Assembly (NCBI GenBank): GCA_910586705.1
Contig: CAJUJK010000016.1
Span: forward strand, 1 to 64,000
DNA: 64,000 bases
Direction: 5' to 3'
DNA from: an uncultured Lachnospiraceae bacterium
GTDB taxonomy: Bacteria; Bacillota; Clostridia; Lachnospirales; Lachnospiraceae
Part shown: positions 50,186-59,169 of the stretch, one piece after another
Position numbering within the stretch: position 1 is the stretch's first letter
Layout of the letters: the number at the start of each line of letters is the position of its first letter
Notes under the pieces: generated by a model
What the model was told of the DNA's origin: nothing
What the model saw: the letters and a program-made list of their open reading frames with translations, nothing else
Database searches by the model: none
Position numbers and translations under genes: made by a program

Positions 50186-50386
50186 ATGGGGGACAACGGC
50201 AAGAAACAGGTGCCGCTGCGTCTGTCCGCCAAGCTCTATAACGCCATCGCTGCCTGGGCGGAGGATGACTTTCGATCAGTGAATGGGCAGATAGAGTATC
50301 TGCTGACAGAGTGCGTGCGCCAAAGGAAGAAAAACGGGACTCCTGTTCCCCACGAACTCGACGTTCCGCCCGAGCTGGATATCTGA
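50186..50386 (+). CDS. Arc/ribbon-helix-helix-type small protein
   Basis: 66 residues starting one base after the SPFH stop (TAGATG), so translation is reinitiated or coupled. KQVPLRLSAKLYNAIAAWAE followed by FRSVNGQIEYLLTECVRQRK resembles the Arc-like ribbon-helix-helix: the PLRL strand and NGQIEYLL helix. It could bind DNA as a dimer and regulate the SPFH operon, or act at the membrane. No independent ribosome binding site is seen. Confidence 0.75.
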   Translation: MGDNGKKQVPLRLSAKLYNAIAAWAEDDFRSVNGQIEYLLTECVRQRKKNGTPVPHELDVPPELDI

Positions 50387-50462
50387 CCAGCCGGATTATG
50401 TAAAAGCCAGTGCATCCGTTTCGGAAACACTGGCGAATGATAACTATCACCTATAAAAGCAG

Positions 50463-50487
50463 AAATGGCGGGTTTTCCCCGCCATTT
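50463..50487. terminator. Bidirectional terminator (SPFH operon / DUF5722 gene)
   Basis: AAATGGCGGG (50463-50472), loop TTTTC, CCCGCCATTT (50478-50487); the stem is perfect. A further GCCAGTG/CACTGGC hairpin lies upstream at about 50407-50435. Confidence 0.85.
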
Positions 50488-50499
50488 CCTGTGTCCATC

Positions 50500-52146
50500 C
50501 TACTGCACAACCCCGTCGCCGCCGCGCGTCCAGACGATATTGTCCCGGATCATCTGGTCGATGTCCATACCGATAATCTCCGAGGCGCGCGCCTTGGCGG
50601 CACCTTCATTTGCCGTGCCAAGCTGCTTGTAAATATTGTAGGCAGGCTTGTGGCTGCCGTCCAGATTCGTGATTCCCAGACTCAGCTTGCTCTCCATCTC
50701 GTGGGCGTCGTCCTTAAACCGGAAGAGCATGAACGCGTCCACATCCGGCAGGGAAGCGGCTTTCAGATAGCCGTAAGCCACCGACGCCTCCTGCTTCTCA
50801 TCCCCGAAATAGGAAGTATACCCGATCTCCGCCAGCGAAATGCTGCGCACCTGCCCTGCGGGATTTAAAAATTTCCCCTGATGCATATAATCAATCAGTA
50901 TATCAATATTCTGCATGGTGATGTAGGGGGTGGAAACGCTCTGCTTCACCCACACCGCCGGTCCGTTCCACGCGTAAGGGTCGTAGAGAGGCGAGTTGTA
51001 AGGGTGATAGGACAACCCCCAGTCGATATTTCCCTCCCGGTTGATGTAATAGTTAAACTGATCAAGATAATCCTTCGCCAGAAAGCTTCCGGGGTTGGAC
51101 TTTCTTCCCCACTCCTGATCGATGGAGTTGTAAACCCAGACATTGGCGTTCATTGCCTTCAGCTCATTATAAAAAATACGGAAAGCCTTCACATAGGCGC
51201 TCACATTCACGTCGAGATTGCCGGAGTTCATATACCACCATGAAGTTCTGGCGTTGACCTCATTGCCGAGAATCCAGTTGTCAATCTGCCCGTTCCCGGT
51301 CGCCCCGGAGTAGCGCTGCCCCAGAAAAGCGCACACCGCCTTCAGATGCTCCACGCCGCCGCTCTCCTCCACATTCAGCGCATAGCTGGGACATTCCGCG
51401 CCGCCCCTCGCCAGCGGATGGATCAGATCGTCCGTAGCCGGGTTACCGCCCTTGTGCAAAAGCACCATGGTCACCTGCATCCCCTGATTGTTAAAGCCTT
51501 TCACCATCTGGTCATAGTGGGTAATGCGCCCGTTGCTGAAATAGTAAGTCTGTCCGTTGTAGGCAAAAGGGATCGTCCCCGCCTCGCCAGGCGCCGCGCA
51601 TATTTCATCGAGATAAATATTGTAAACCACCTGCTGCACGCCGAGTTCCTTCAATTCACCGCTGGCGATGGCGGTAACCTCCGGCAGAATGCCCTTGATT
51701 CCTCTGGTCATACGCCCTGTGGTAAACGCCGCGACAGCCTCCGGGTTCGTGATGTAATGCTCGTCGCTGACCTGTATCATCTGTCCGCCGCTCTTCACCG
51801 CCACCAGAAACTTCCGGCTTAAGTTGGAATCCGGCGTGTTATAGTTCAAAGGGAAAGACACCGTCACAGACGCGCCCGCATCCACGCTGGCAACCACCGT
51901 TCCCACGGGACCGTCCTGAAAAACCTCATCCGCGTAAATATAGTATTTGCCGTCGTCACTGTACGGAACACCAGACGCCTTCAGTGTACAGTTGACAGTT
52001 CCTCCCGCAATCTGACAGGAACTGATGGAGACCGGGCGTCCCGCCGCCTGCACGCTCTTCCCGCATACCATGACCGACATGGTCAACAGCGCAAATGCTG
52101 CAAAAACTTTCCATGTTTTACCGATTTCTCTTTTGCACGCTTTCAT
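50500..52146 (-). CDS. Secreted DUF5722 protein (glycoside-hydrolase-like TIM barrel)
   Basis: 548 residues with a Sec signal peptide (WKVFAAFALLTMSVMVCGKS, cleavage near VQA-AG). An N-terminal beta domain (about 40-150) precedes the DUF5722 TIM-barrel-like region. NWILGNEVNARTSWWY carries the Asn-Glu pair expected of a clan GH-A acid/base, and SISLAEIGYTSYFG a second candidate catalytic Glu. It is probably an extracellular or wall-associated glycan hydrolase; substrate unknown. The ATG follows GGGAG. It lies downstream of the solute-binding protein / two-component locus, separated by about 110 bases. Confidence 0.8.
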   Translation of the reverse strand: MKACKREIGKTWKVFAAFALLTMSVMVCGKSVQAAGRPVSISSCQIAGGTVNCTLKASGVPYSDDGKYYIYADEVFQDGPVGTVVASVDAGASVTVSFPLNYNTPDSNLSRKFLVAVKSGGQMIQVSDEHYITNPEAVAAFTTGRMTRGIKGILPEVTAIASGELKELGVQQVVYNIYLDEICAAPGEAGTIPFAYNGQTYYFSNGRITHYDQMVKGFNNQGMQVTMVLLHKGGNPATDDLIHPLARGGAECPSYALNVEESGGVEHLKAVCAFLGQRYSGATGNGQIDNWILGNEVNARTSWWYMNSGNLDVNVSAYVKAFRIFYNELKAMNANVWVYNSIDQEWGRKSNPGSFLAKDYLDQFNYYINREGNIDWGLSYHPYNSPLYDPYAWNGPAVWVKQSVSTPYITMQNIDILIDYMHQGKFLNPAGQVRSISLAEIGYTSYFGDEKQEASVAYGYLKAASLPDVDAFMLFRFKDDAHEMESKLSLGITNLDGSHKPAYNIYKQLGTANEGAAKARASEIIGMDIDQMIRDNIVWTRGGDGVVQ

Positions 52147-52253
52147 ATGATTCTCCCAATCTCCTTACTTTGCTCTGCAGTACCGCCCGTTTCTTATAAA
52201 ATCGTACTGCTCATTGGGTACAGTGTACCACATCTTAATCCAACGCGCAAACC

Positions 52254-53570
52254 CTACTGCTGCAAATAACTGTTAATTGTCCTCTGCAGAATCTTCATAT
52301 TGCTGTCTATGGTCTTGTCGTTTTGCAGGATTTCCCCGATCTCACTGTCGGAAAGCGCAAGCGCCTGCTCATATTTTTTAAACTGGGGCGCAGTGTAGCC
52401 CTCCTCGATTACCTTGCCGAGAAGCTTTCCGCTGATCACGGTCTCGCCCTCCTCCATCTCCGCCTGCACGATCTCCTCCATCTCCGCGGACTGTGTCACC
52501 GCCCGCAGCACCGAGGCTCCCTGTGAATGGGAAAAGATCCGTGTCTGGATCTGCTCGTCATAGGTAAGCAGTTTCAAAAACTCCCACGCAAGCTCCTCCT
52601 TCCTTGTGTTGGCGCTGATGCCCATAAGCAGGGTATCGACCTGCGACACGTTGCCCCCCTCCTTGCCCGCCGGCATGGTGATGCAGTCCCATTTGAAGTT
52701 GGCATACCTTTTAATCTTATAAGGATATGTCTTGTAAGTGCGGTACTCCGCGAAGGTCAGCGGCATAAACGCCACATTGCCGCCATTGAAATCTTCCTGC
52801 GCCACCTTCTGTCCGCGGTACAGTTCGCTCAGCTGGCGGATGTACTTCACCGAGTCGATCACGCTGTCCTCCGCCAGATAGCAGGTTTTCCCGTTACTCT
52901 GGAAGATTTCGCCGCCGTTGGAGTAGACCGCGTCCAGCCAGTCGTAGTTGCATATCCCGAACTGGTCCAGAATGCCGTCCCCGTCCAGATCCTTTGTCAC
53001 AAGGCGGCAGATCCCGTACATCTCCTCCCAGTTCCAGTCCGTGTCCGGAATCTCAATGCCCTCTTTGGTGAGAAGCGTCTGGTTCACAAACATTAAAGTG
53101 GGCACCGTCTCATAGGGCAGGGCATACTGGGCGTTCCCGTACTTGCCCGTGCTCAGGGCGCTCTGAAAATACTTCTCCGTGTCGAAGGATGCGTCCTGCC
53201 CGATCAGCTCATCCAGATTTTTCATAATGCCGATGGACGAAAACTGGTCAAAGTCGCTTCCCAGCACCATAAAGACGTCCGGCTCCTCTCCCGCCAGAAT
53301 TTTCCGGGAAAGCCACTCGGAATACTCTTCCCTTGGCACCCCGCTGTAATAGTGCACCTTCACGCCCGGGTGCTCCTCCTCGAAACGGGCGATCGCCTGA
53401 TCGATAATCGCAAAGCTGTTGGCGTTCGCCACATTCCAGTTGCTCCCGGTAAACATCCCGAACTCCAGCACCACCGGGCGCGTTCCGGCATAATAAATCC
53501 CGGCCGCAAGAAACAGAACCATGACGGTCACGGCAACGCCTATGCACTTTTTATGATGCAGTAATCTCAT
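52254..53570 (-). CDS. Family-1 extracellular solute-binding protein coupled to a two-component system
   Basis: 438 residues with an N-terminal membrane segment (about 10-28) but no lipobox Cys, so it is likely membrane-anchored. The family-1 fold is seen in EEHPGVKVHYYSGVPREEYS, EPDVFMVLGSDFDQF, ANTRKEELAWEFLKLLTYDE. Its start overlaps the response-regulator stop by four bases (ATGA), so it is translated with the signalling genes. No permease partner is present; it may sense rather than transport. Confidence 0.88.
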   Translation of the reverse strand: MRLLHHKKCIGVAVTVMVLFLAAGIYYAGTRPVVLEFGMFTGSNWNVANANSFAIIDQAIARFEEEHPGVKVHYYSGVPREEYSEWLSRKILAGEEPDVFMVLGSDFDQFSSIGIMKNLDELIGQDASFDTEKYFQSALSTGKYGNAQYALPYETVPTLMFVNQTLLTKEGIEIPDTDWNWEEMYGICRLVTKDLDGDGILDQFGICNYDWLDAVYSNGGEIFQSNGKTCYLAEDSVIDSVKYIRQLSELYRGQKVAQEDFNGGNVAFMPLTFAEYRTYKTYPYKIKRYANFKWDCITMPAGKEGGNVSQVDTLLMGISANTRKEELAWEFLKLLTYDEQIQTRIFSHSQGASVLRAVTQSAEMEEIVQAEMEEGETVISGKLLGKVIEEGYTAPQFKKYEQALALSDSEIGEILQNDKTIDSNMKILQRTINSYLQQ

Positions 53571-54244
53571 GTCTCTTCATCCTTCAAATAGGGGGCAATG
53601 TTTGTCTGTACTGCCCAGATCGCAAGCTGTGTGCGGTCGCGCAGTTCCAGTTTATTTAAGATCGTGCTCAGGTAGTTGCGCACGGTGCCGTCCGACAGCT
53701 TCAGGGCTTCCGCAATCTCCTTGTTTGCCGCGCCCGTCCCCACCTGCTCGATAATTTTCCACTCGGTCTTCGTCAGTTCCTCCATGCCCCGTTTCCCCAC
53801 CTGAATGGTGTAATCGGCGCGCGCCATCTTGGAAAACAGGGTCAGCACCTTCGCCGCGATATCGGGATTGATCATGGCGCGCCCGCTGTACACGGTTCTC
53901 ACGGCGCTTTCCAGCTCGTCCATGGAAACGCCTTTCAGGAGATATCCGCTGGCACCGTACTTCAGTGCGTTGTAGACGTACTCGTCGTCGTCAAAGGTAG
54001 TCAGAATGATAATTTTAATCTGCGGATAGTTTTCCTTGATGATCTTCGTACACTGTACGCCGTCCATCTTGGGCATACGGATATCCATCAGGATCACGTC
54101 GGGTTTCTGCCGGCGCACGCACTGGATCACTTCCTGTCCGTCTGTCGCCACATCGCAGACCTCGATGCCCTCCTTGCTGTTTAGTACAATCTGCAGGCTC
54201 TGGCGGATCAGCTCCTGATCGTCCGCCACCAACACTTTAATCAT
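53567..54244 (-). CDS. NarL/LuxR-type response regulator
   Basis: 225 residues: receiver (1-120; acidic pocket VLVADDQ, phospho-Asp54 in ILMDIRMPKMDG, Lys in the YLLKGVS segment) and a C-terminal LuxR helix-turn-helix (about 155-215; LSDGTVRNYLSTILNKLELRDRTQ). It pairs with the kinase gene that overlaps it by eight bases. Likely targets are the neighbouring sugar ABC operon and this locus itself; that is inference from context. Confidence 0.95.
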   Translation of the reverse strand: MIKVLVADDQELIRQSLQIVLNSKEGIEVCDVATDGQEVIQCVRRQKPDVILMDIRMPKMDGVQCTKIIKENYPQIKIIILTTFDDDEYVYNALKYGASGYLLKGVSMDELESAVRTVYSGRAMINPDIAAKVLTLFSKMARADYTIQVGKRGMEELTKTEWKIIEQVGTGAANKEIAEALKLSDGTVRNYLSTILNKLELRDRTQLAIWAVQTNIAPYLKDEET

Positions 54245-55547
54245 AACTCTCCCCCCAACGAATCGGTATGTGCGCGGTCACCTTAAAGCCTTTTTGCCCG
54301 TCAAAGCTGACCGTGCCGCCGAGCATTTCTATTCTCTCCTTCATATGTCTGGTTCCAAACCCGCTCTTTAACTCCTTACAGCCGATGCCGTCGTCCTTCA
54401 CCTCAAGCAGCACCTCCCCGTCTATCCGTTTCAGCGTGACCCAGATCTGCCCCGCATGTCCGTGGCGGACCGCGTTGGTGATGCTCTCCTGAATCACGCG
54501 ATAGATGATATTCTCCTCATCCTCACCGAACTCCAGCTTTTCCCCGCCCGCGTCAAAGTAAATCTGTGTGTCGGACACCTTTCCCATGTCGGTCACCATC
54601 TTGCGGATGGAGGCGTTCAGGGAAAGCCGCTCCATCTCGTCGGGCCGCAGTTCGCTAACGGAACGGCGCACATCCTTCATGCCGTCCCGGCTCACATCCG
54701 CCAGCAGCCCGAGCTGCTTCTTCACCTCCTGCGGCGCCACATCCACCAGCGCCAGACAGGCGTCCAGCCCGGCGATAATGCCCGTCAGGCTGTGCCCCAG
54801 CGTATCGTGGATTTCCCTTGCCAGGCGGTTTCTCTCATTCGTCTGCGCCATCTTTTCTGCCATGTCGGCGTACTCCGAAAGCTGCTCGTTGGCATTCTGC
54901 AGCTCATGGTAAAGCACGTTTACCTCCTCGATGGTGCCTCTCTGCAGGTTGATGACCGAAAAGCAGTATCCCACAAACAGAATGATATTTAAGGAAATCA
55001 TCGTATTCCAGATACAGAAAAGCCACTGTTGGCTCGTAAACGTATAGTAGCTCACATAGTCCGACATGTTAAAGAGGGGCATGTAAATAGACAGAAGTTC
55101 GTAGTCCGCCAACAGGTAACCGACGATGGCGAGCAGCAGAAACGCCATCTTCGCCTTGCTGTCCTTGACATAGGCGATCACGTTCGCGAACACGAGGAGC
55201 AGAAGCCCGTTGTAGTTAAAGTCCAGCCGGTAGATGATCACCACGCAGATCAGAAGCTCCGCCACGAGGGAAACCGCGCCGCCCCTGCCGTTTCGCATCT
55301 GCAAAAAATGCCGGAATACAAAATTGACCATGAGAAGACCGAGCAGCACGAGACAAAGCCACAGATTGGTTCTGGGATTGTCTGGTATCGTCATCACGCC
55401 GCCCAGAAAATCCCTTGCATCATAGTTCGCCCTGATACGGTTCGTCGTTATATAGATAAAAGTACACAAAAATGCTACCGCAATGCCGTTTAGTACAAGC
55501 ATTGCCCACTGAAACAAGTCTGTATAATATTCCTTTTTTACGCCCAT
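54237..55547 (-). CDS. Sensor histidine kinase, NarL-type (HisKA_3)
   Basis: 436 residues. Six to seven predicted membrane helices (about 14-200), so it has only short outside loops and no large sensor domain. HisKA_3 His247 in RLAREIHDTLGHSLTG, then an HATPase_c domain with DGIGCKELKSGFGTRHMKER. The lack of an extracellular domain together with the flanking solute-binding genes suggests the signal is relayed by a binding protein. It overlaps the response-regulator gene and lies nine bases after the RbsB-like lipoprotein gene. Confidence 0.93.
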   Translation of the reverse strand: MGVKKEYYTDLFQWAMLVLNGIAVAFLCTFIYITTNRIRANYDARDFLGGVMTIPDNPRTNLWLCLVLLGLLMVNFVFRHFLQMRNGRGGAVSLVAELLICVVIIYRLDFNYNGLLLLVFANVIAYVKDSKAKMAFLLLAIVGYLLADYELLSIYMPLFNMSDYVSYYTFTSQQWLFCIWNTMISLNIILFVGYCFSVINLQRGTIEEVNVLYHELQNANEQLSEYADMAEKMAQTNERNRLAREIHDTLGHSLTGIIAGLDACLALVDVAPQEVKKQLGLLADVSRDGMKDVRRSVSELRPDEMERLSLNASIRKMVTDMGKVSDTQIYFDAGGEKLEFGEDEENIIYRVIQESITNAVRHGHAGQIWVTLKRIDGEVLLEVKDDGIGCKELKSGFGTRHMKERIEMLGGTVSFDGQKGFKVTAHIPIRWGESYD

Positions 55548-55556
55548 AGCCTTCCC

Positions 55557-56501
55557 CTACTGCCAGCCGTTCACCTCGTACTGATCCAGATTTTCCCCGG
55601 TGATCATATAAGGTTCTATGCCGAGATACTCAGGCACTTCCTCCCCGTTTAAATACTTGTACGCGATCTCCGCCGCCACCCTGCCGATGGTTTCCGGGCT
55701 CTGCGCGCTTGTCCCCGTCACGTAGCCCAGCTTCAGCATCGCCTTGAAATCGGGGGAACCGTCTATGCCGTAGATCAGCACCCCGTCCTCTCTCCGGTGC
55801 TGCTGCAGCGTGGCAAGAGCGCCCAGCGCCGACGGGTCGTTGCCGCCCAGCACCACATTGAAGGAGACGCCCTCCGTCAGCACCTCCTGCATGAACTTTG
55901 CCGACACTTCCAGTTCCCCGTAGCCGGTTCCCGTATAGGCGATGCGGTAATTGTCATCCCCGTCAATGGTATCCAGAAATCCCTGAATCCGGTTGCTGAT
56001 AGAAGCCTGCCACGGACAGTCGATCACCACGATCTGCGCCTCGTCCACCCGCTCCATCATATCCTGCGCGCACAGCACGCCCGCCTGATAGTTGTCCGTC
56101 TCGATAATCGAAGTCACATACTCCCTGTCCTTCACCACCGTGTCGATATTGATGACCACCACCCCTGCCTCTTTACAGGCAAGCAGCGCCGGGCGCACCT
56201 GTTCCCAGTCCACTGGATTTAAAAAAAGCACCTCGATGCCCTCGTCAATCATCTCCTGAATCTGTCCGTTCTGCTTCTCCTGATCCTGACAGGGGTCTCT
56301 GGAAATCAGAATGTCCCCGTTTCCCTCCACGACCTGCGCGATCGCATCATTTAACACATCGAAGAAAGGATTGTTTCTGGTCATATAAGTTGCACCGAAA
56401 AGGCGCGGCTTATCAACCGTCTCCGACCTGTCCACGAAAGAACATCCTATCACAGCTATTATAAGAAATGCAAGTCCCGCTGCCAATACATACCACTTCA
56501 T
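55557..56501 (-). CDS. RbsB-type sugar-binding lipoprotein at the head of a two-component operon
   Basis: 314 residues: lipoprotein signal with lipobox Cys20 (IIAVIGCSF), then a periplasmic-binding fold I protein. TYMTRNNPFFDVLNDAIAQV, EVLFLNPVDWEQVRPALLAC, VVINIDTVVKDREYVTSIIE, GGNDPSALGALATLQQ and TSAQSPETIGRVAAEIAYKY are typical. It is paralogous to the transporter binding protein at 59170-60231: the C-terminal segments align over some 50 residues (both end NGWQ or DGWQ). Because it is operonic with a kinase that lacks a sensor domain, a sensing rather than transport role is likely. The ATG 56501 follows AAGGGAAAG. Confidence 0.9.
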   Translation of the reverse strand: MKWYVLAAGLAFLIIAVIGCSFVDRSETVDKPRLFGATYMTRNNPFFDVLNDAIAQVVEGNGDILISRDPCQDQEKQNGQIQEMIDEGIEVLFLNPVDWEQVRPALLACKEAGVVVINIDTVVKDREYVTSIIETDNYQAGVLCAQDMMERVDEAQIVVIDCPWQASISNRIQGFLDTIDGDDNYRIAYTGTGYGELEVSAKFMQEVLTEGVSFNVVLGGNDPSALGALATLQQHRREDGVLIYGIDGSPDFKAMLKLGYVTGTSAQSPETIGRVAAEIAYKYLNGEEVPEYLGIEPYMITGENLDQYEVNGWQ

Positions 56502-56560
56502 TTTTCTTTCCCTTCTGAATCCACTTTTACACAGCCGGCTCCCCTGCGCGGGCGTGTGCA

Positions 56561-56598
56561 TAAAGCAGACTCGGGATACGCCGTATCCCGAGTTCGCG
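56561..56598. repeat. Intergenic repeat family A copy, also a hairpin after the ABC operon
   Basis: TAAAGCAGACTCGGGATACG with CTCGGGATAC (56570-56579) and GTATCCCGAG (56583-56592) forming a perfect stem. It resembles 60359-60401 and the inverse of 27811-27853 and lies between the permease stop and the lipoprotein gene, where it may work as a weak terminator. Confidence 0.65.
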
Positions 56599-56608
56599 TT
56601 TCTCTCTC

Positions 56609-57577
56609 TTATCTTCCCGCTTTTCTGTTGCGGATAAAGTCCACATAAACCGCCAGCAGGATAACGAATCCCTTGACGATATACTGCCAGTTGGAATCCA
56701 CGCCCATCAGGTTCAGTCCGTTGTTCAGGACGCCGATAATCAGTACACCGATCAGCGTGCCGCCAAGACGCCCGGAACCGCCGCTCATGGAAGTGCCGCC
56801 CACAACTACCGCCGCGATGGCGTCCATCTCCGCGCCCTCACCGGATCTGGGCTGTCCGGAGTACAGTCTTGAGGCGATCACCACACCCGCGATCCCTGCC
56901 ATGACCCCGGTAAAAGTATAGACCCAGAACTTCACTTTCTGCACGTTGATACCCGAAAAGCTTGCCGCCTGCGCGTTGCCGCCCACCGCGTAGATATGCC
57001 GCCCGAAATGGGTACGGTTGACAAGCATGACCGCTATCACAAAGATAATCAGCATCAGAATGACCGGCGTCGGAATCGGTCCCACATAACCCGCGCCCGG
57101 AAACTTGAACGCGTCCGTCATACAGCGGATCGGCGCGCCCTGCGTATAGACGAGGGCGATACCCTTCGTGATGTTCATGGACGCCAGCGTCACGATGAAG
57201 GGCGGGATGTTCGTCTTACAGATGACCACGCCGTTAAACATGCCCACAACCGCACCGATAAGAATCGCAATCAAAAAGCCCACCACTTCCGGGAGACCCA
57301 TGTTGACGACGCATCCCGCCGCCACGCATCCCGACAGGGCGATGACAGATCCTACCGAAAGGTCAATGCCGCCCAGAATAATGACCATCGTCATACCCGT
57401 TGCCAGAAACAGGTTGGACGCGTTCTGGCGCAGGATATTAAACACGTTATTCTGCGTCAGGAAAGTAGACCTTGTCGTCGGAAAAATGACGAGAAACAGA
57501 CACATTGCAAACAGCGCAATGATAATGCCTATATTGTCTTTAAAATATTTGACAGCTCCGTTTTTAAATCTGACCAT
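56609..57577 (-). CDS. Sugar ABC transporter permease, RbsC/MglC type
   Basis: 322 residues with 8-10 predicted membrane helices. NVFNILRQNASNLFLATGMT, GGIDLSVGSVIALSG and VVGGTSMSGGSGRLGGTLIG are the BPD_transp_2 family signatures; the family moves ribose, galactose, xylose or similar. It is the third gene of the operon binding protein - ATPase - permease. GGAGGAGG precedes the ATG. Confidence 0.96.
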   Translation of the reverse strand: MVRFKNGAVKYFKDNIGIIIALFAMCLFLVIFPTTRSTFLTQNNVFNILRQNASNLFLATGMTMVIILGGIDLSVGSVIALSGCVAAGCVVNMGLPEVVGFLIAILIGAVVGMFNGVVICKTNIPPFIVTLASMNITKGIALVYTQGAPIRCMTDAFKFPGAGYVGPIPTPVILMLIIFVIAVMLVNRTHFGRHIYAVGGNAQAASFSGINVQKVKFWVYTFTGVMAGIAGVVIASRLYSGQPRSGEGAEMDAIAAVVVGGTSMSGGSGRLGGTLIGVLIIGVLNNGLNLMGVDSNWQYIVKGFVILLAVYVDFIRNRKAGR

Positions 57578-57596
57578 GTTGATACCTCCTCCACAA

Positions 57597-59081
57597 TTAC
57601 TTCGCCGCTAACTGCATGATTTTTTCCTGTGTTACGTCCTCATGGCTGAGGCACCCTGTTACGCGACCGTCATTCATCACATACACGCGGTCGCTCATAT
57701 TGATGATCTCCGGCATCTCCGAGGATATCATAATGATAGACATACCCTTTTTCACCAGCTCGTTCATAATCGCATAGATTTCTGCCTTCGCGCCCACATC
57801 GACGCCTCTGGTGGGCTCATCCAGAATCAGGATCTTCGGGTCTGTGGCAAGCCACCGTCCGATCATCACCTTCTGCTGGTTACCGCCGGACAGGTTTCTG
57901 ATGACCTGCTGCTGGCTCGGCGTCTTGGTCGCCATCATATCAATATATTTCTGGGTAATTTCTTCTTCCTTCTTAAAATCCACGCGGAAGTTTCTGATAA
58001 ACTGCCCCAGAACCTCTATCGTGGAATTAAACTGCACGTCCTGCACCAGATAAAGCCCTTCCTCCTTCCGGCTCTCCGGCACGAGCGCAATGCCGTATTT
58101 CAAGGCGTCTACGGGGGACTTGATATGTACCGGCTGCCCCTCCACATACACGCTTCCCTTCATATCGGGCGTCAATCCGAACACCGCCTTCATGGTCTCA
58201 CTGCGCCCCGCGCCCACCAGACCTGCAAAACCGATGATCTCGCCCCTGCGCAGCTCGAAGCTTGCGTCCTTCACCATCTTTCCGTCCGCGATATGTTCGC
58301 CCTTCAGTATCACTTCTCCCGGTTTCTGGAAATCTCTCGTATAATAGTTGGTCAGCTCACGGCCCACCATCATGGCGATCAGTTCGTCCTTGCTCGTCTC
58401 TTTCACGACTCTCGTGCCGACGCTCTCCCCGTCACGCATGACCGTGACGCGATCACAGATCTCCTCAAGCTCGCTCATTTTATGGGAAATATAGATGATG
58501 CCCACGCCCTTCTTCGTCAGCGTGCGGATTGTCTCAAACAGAAATCCGACCTCCTTGTCCGAAATCGAAGAAGTAGGCTCATCCATAACCAGTATTCTCG
58601 CGTTAAAGGAAATTGCCTTCACAATCTCCACCATCTGCCGCTGGGCGATGGTCAGTTTCTCCACAAGCATATCTGCGTCGATATGCATTTCATAGGCGTC
58701 CAGAAGCTTCTGCGCCTCCTCGGACATCTGCCTGCGTTTGATGTTAAACTTACTGCCCGCTTCTCTTCCCAGAAAGATATTTTCCGCCACCGTCATATAG
58801 GGGACAAGCACCAGCTCCTGATGCACGATGGATACCCCGGCGTTTCTGGAAGACACCACGCCGTCAATATTCACTTTCCGGCCTTCAATCCAGATTTCAC
58901 CCTCCTCGGCATGATAGATACCGCCGAGAACTTTTATCAGCGTGGACTTGCCGGCGCCGTTCTCCCCCAGAAGCGCATGAACCTCTCCCGCGCGAAGCTG
59001 CAGATCTACATTGCTCAGCGCCTTTACGCCCGGAAACGACTTGCAGATGCCTTTCATTTCAAGCAAATATTGCTCACCCAA
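57597..59081 (-). CDS. Sugar ABC transporter ATPase, MglA/RbsA type
   Basis: 494 residues, two tandem ABC domains. Domain 1: Walker A LLGENGAGKSTLIKVLGG, signature in EKLTIAQRQMVEIVKAISF, Walker B LVMDEPTSSIS. Domain 2: degenerate Walker A GLVGAGRSE, LSGGNQQKVMIGRWLATDPK and ILILDEPTRGVDVGAKAEI. This matches MglA/RbsA, in which only one site is fully active. The start codon is TTG, preceded by AGGAGGTGATAGAAG. It supplies energy for import of the sugar bound by the protein encoded upstream. Confidence 0.97.
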   Translation of the reverse strand: MGEQYLLEMKGICKSFPGVKALSNVDLQLRAGEVHALLGENGAGKSTLIKVLGGIYHAEEGEIWIEGRKVNIDGVVSSRNAGVSIVHQELVLVPYMTVAENIFLGREAGSKFNIKRRQMSEEAQKLLDAYEMHIDADMLVEKLTIAQRQMVEIVKAISFNARILVMDEPTSSISDKEVGFLFETIRTLTKKGVGIIYISHKMSELEEICDRVTVMRDGESVGTRVVKETSKDELIAMMVGRELTNYYTRDFQKPGEVILKGEHIADGKMVKDASFELRRGEIIGFAGLVGAGRSETMKAVFGLTPDMKGSVYVEGQPVHIKSPVDALKYGIALVPESRKEEGLYLVQDVQFNSTIEVLGQFIRNFRVDFKKEEEITQKYIDMMATKTPSQQQVIRNLSGGNQQKVMIGRWLATDPKILILDEPTRGVDVGAKAEIYAIMNELVKKGMSIIMISSEMPEIINMSDRVYVMNDGRVTGCLSHEDVTQEKIMQLAAK

Positions 59082-59104
59082 CTTCTATCACCTCCTACTA
59101 TGAT

Positions 59105-59138
59105 AAAGAGTGCCAGCCAATCATAACTGACACTCTTT
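59105..59138 (-). terminator. Internal hairpin between binding protein and ATPase genes
   Basis: AAAGAGTGCCAG (59105-59116) pairs with CTGACACTCTTT (59127-59138), with one mismatch, leaving T-rich sequence on the minus strand. It lies between the SBP stop and the ATPase gene, probably ending most transcripts after the binding protein. Confidence 0.75.
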
Positions 59139-59169
59139 CGGTTTCCTGTCTGTTCACAGAATCGTCTGC

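Noticed and set aside
57642..59126. 494-codon open frame opposite the MglA/RbsA-type ATPase gene
   Set aside because: Nearly the same span as the real gene, His-rich nonsense product, no ribosome binding site.
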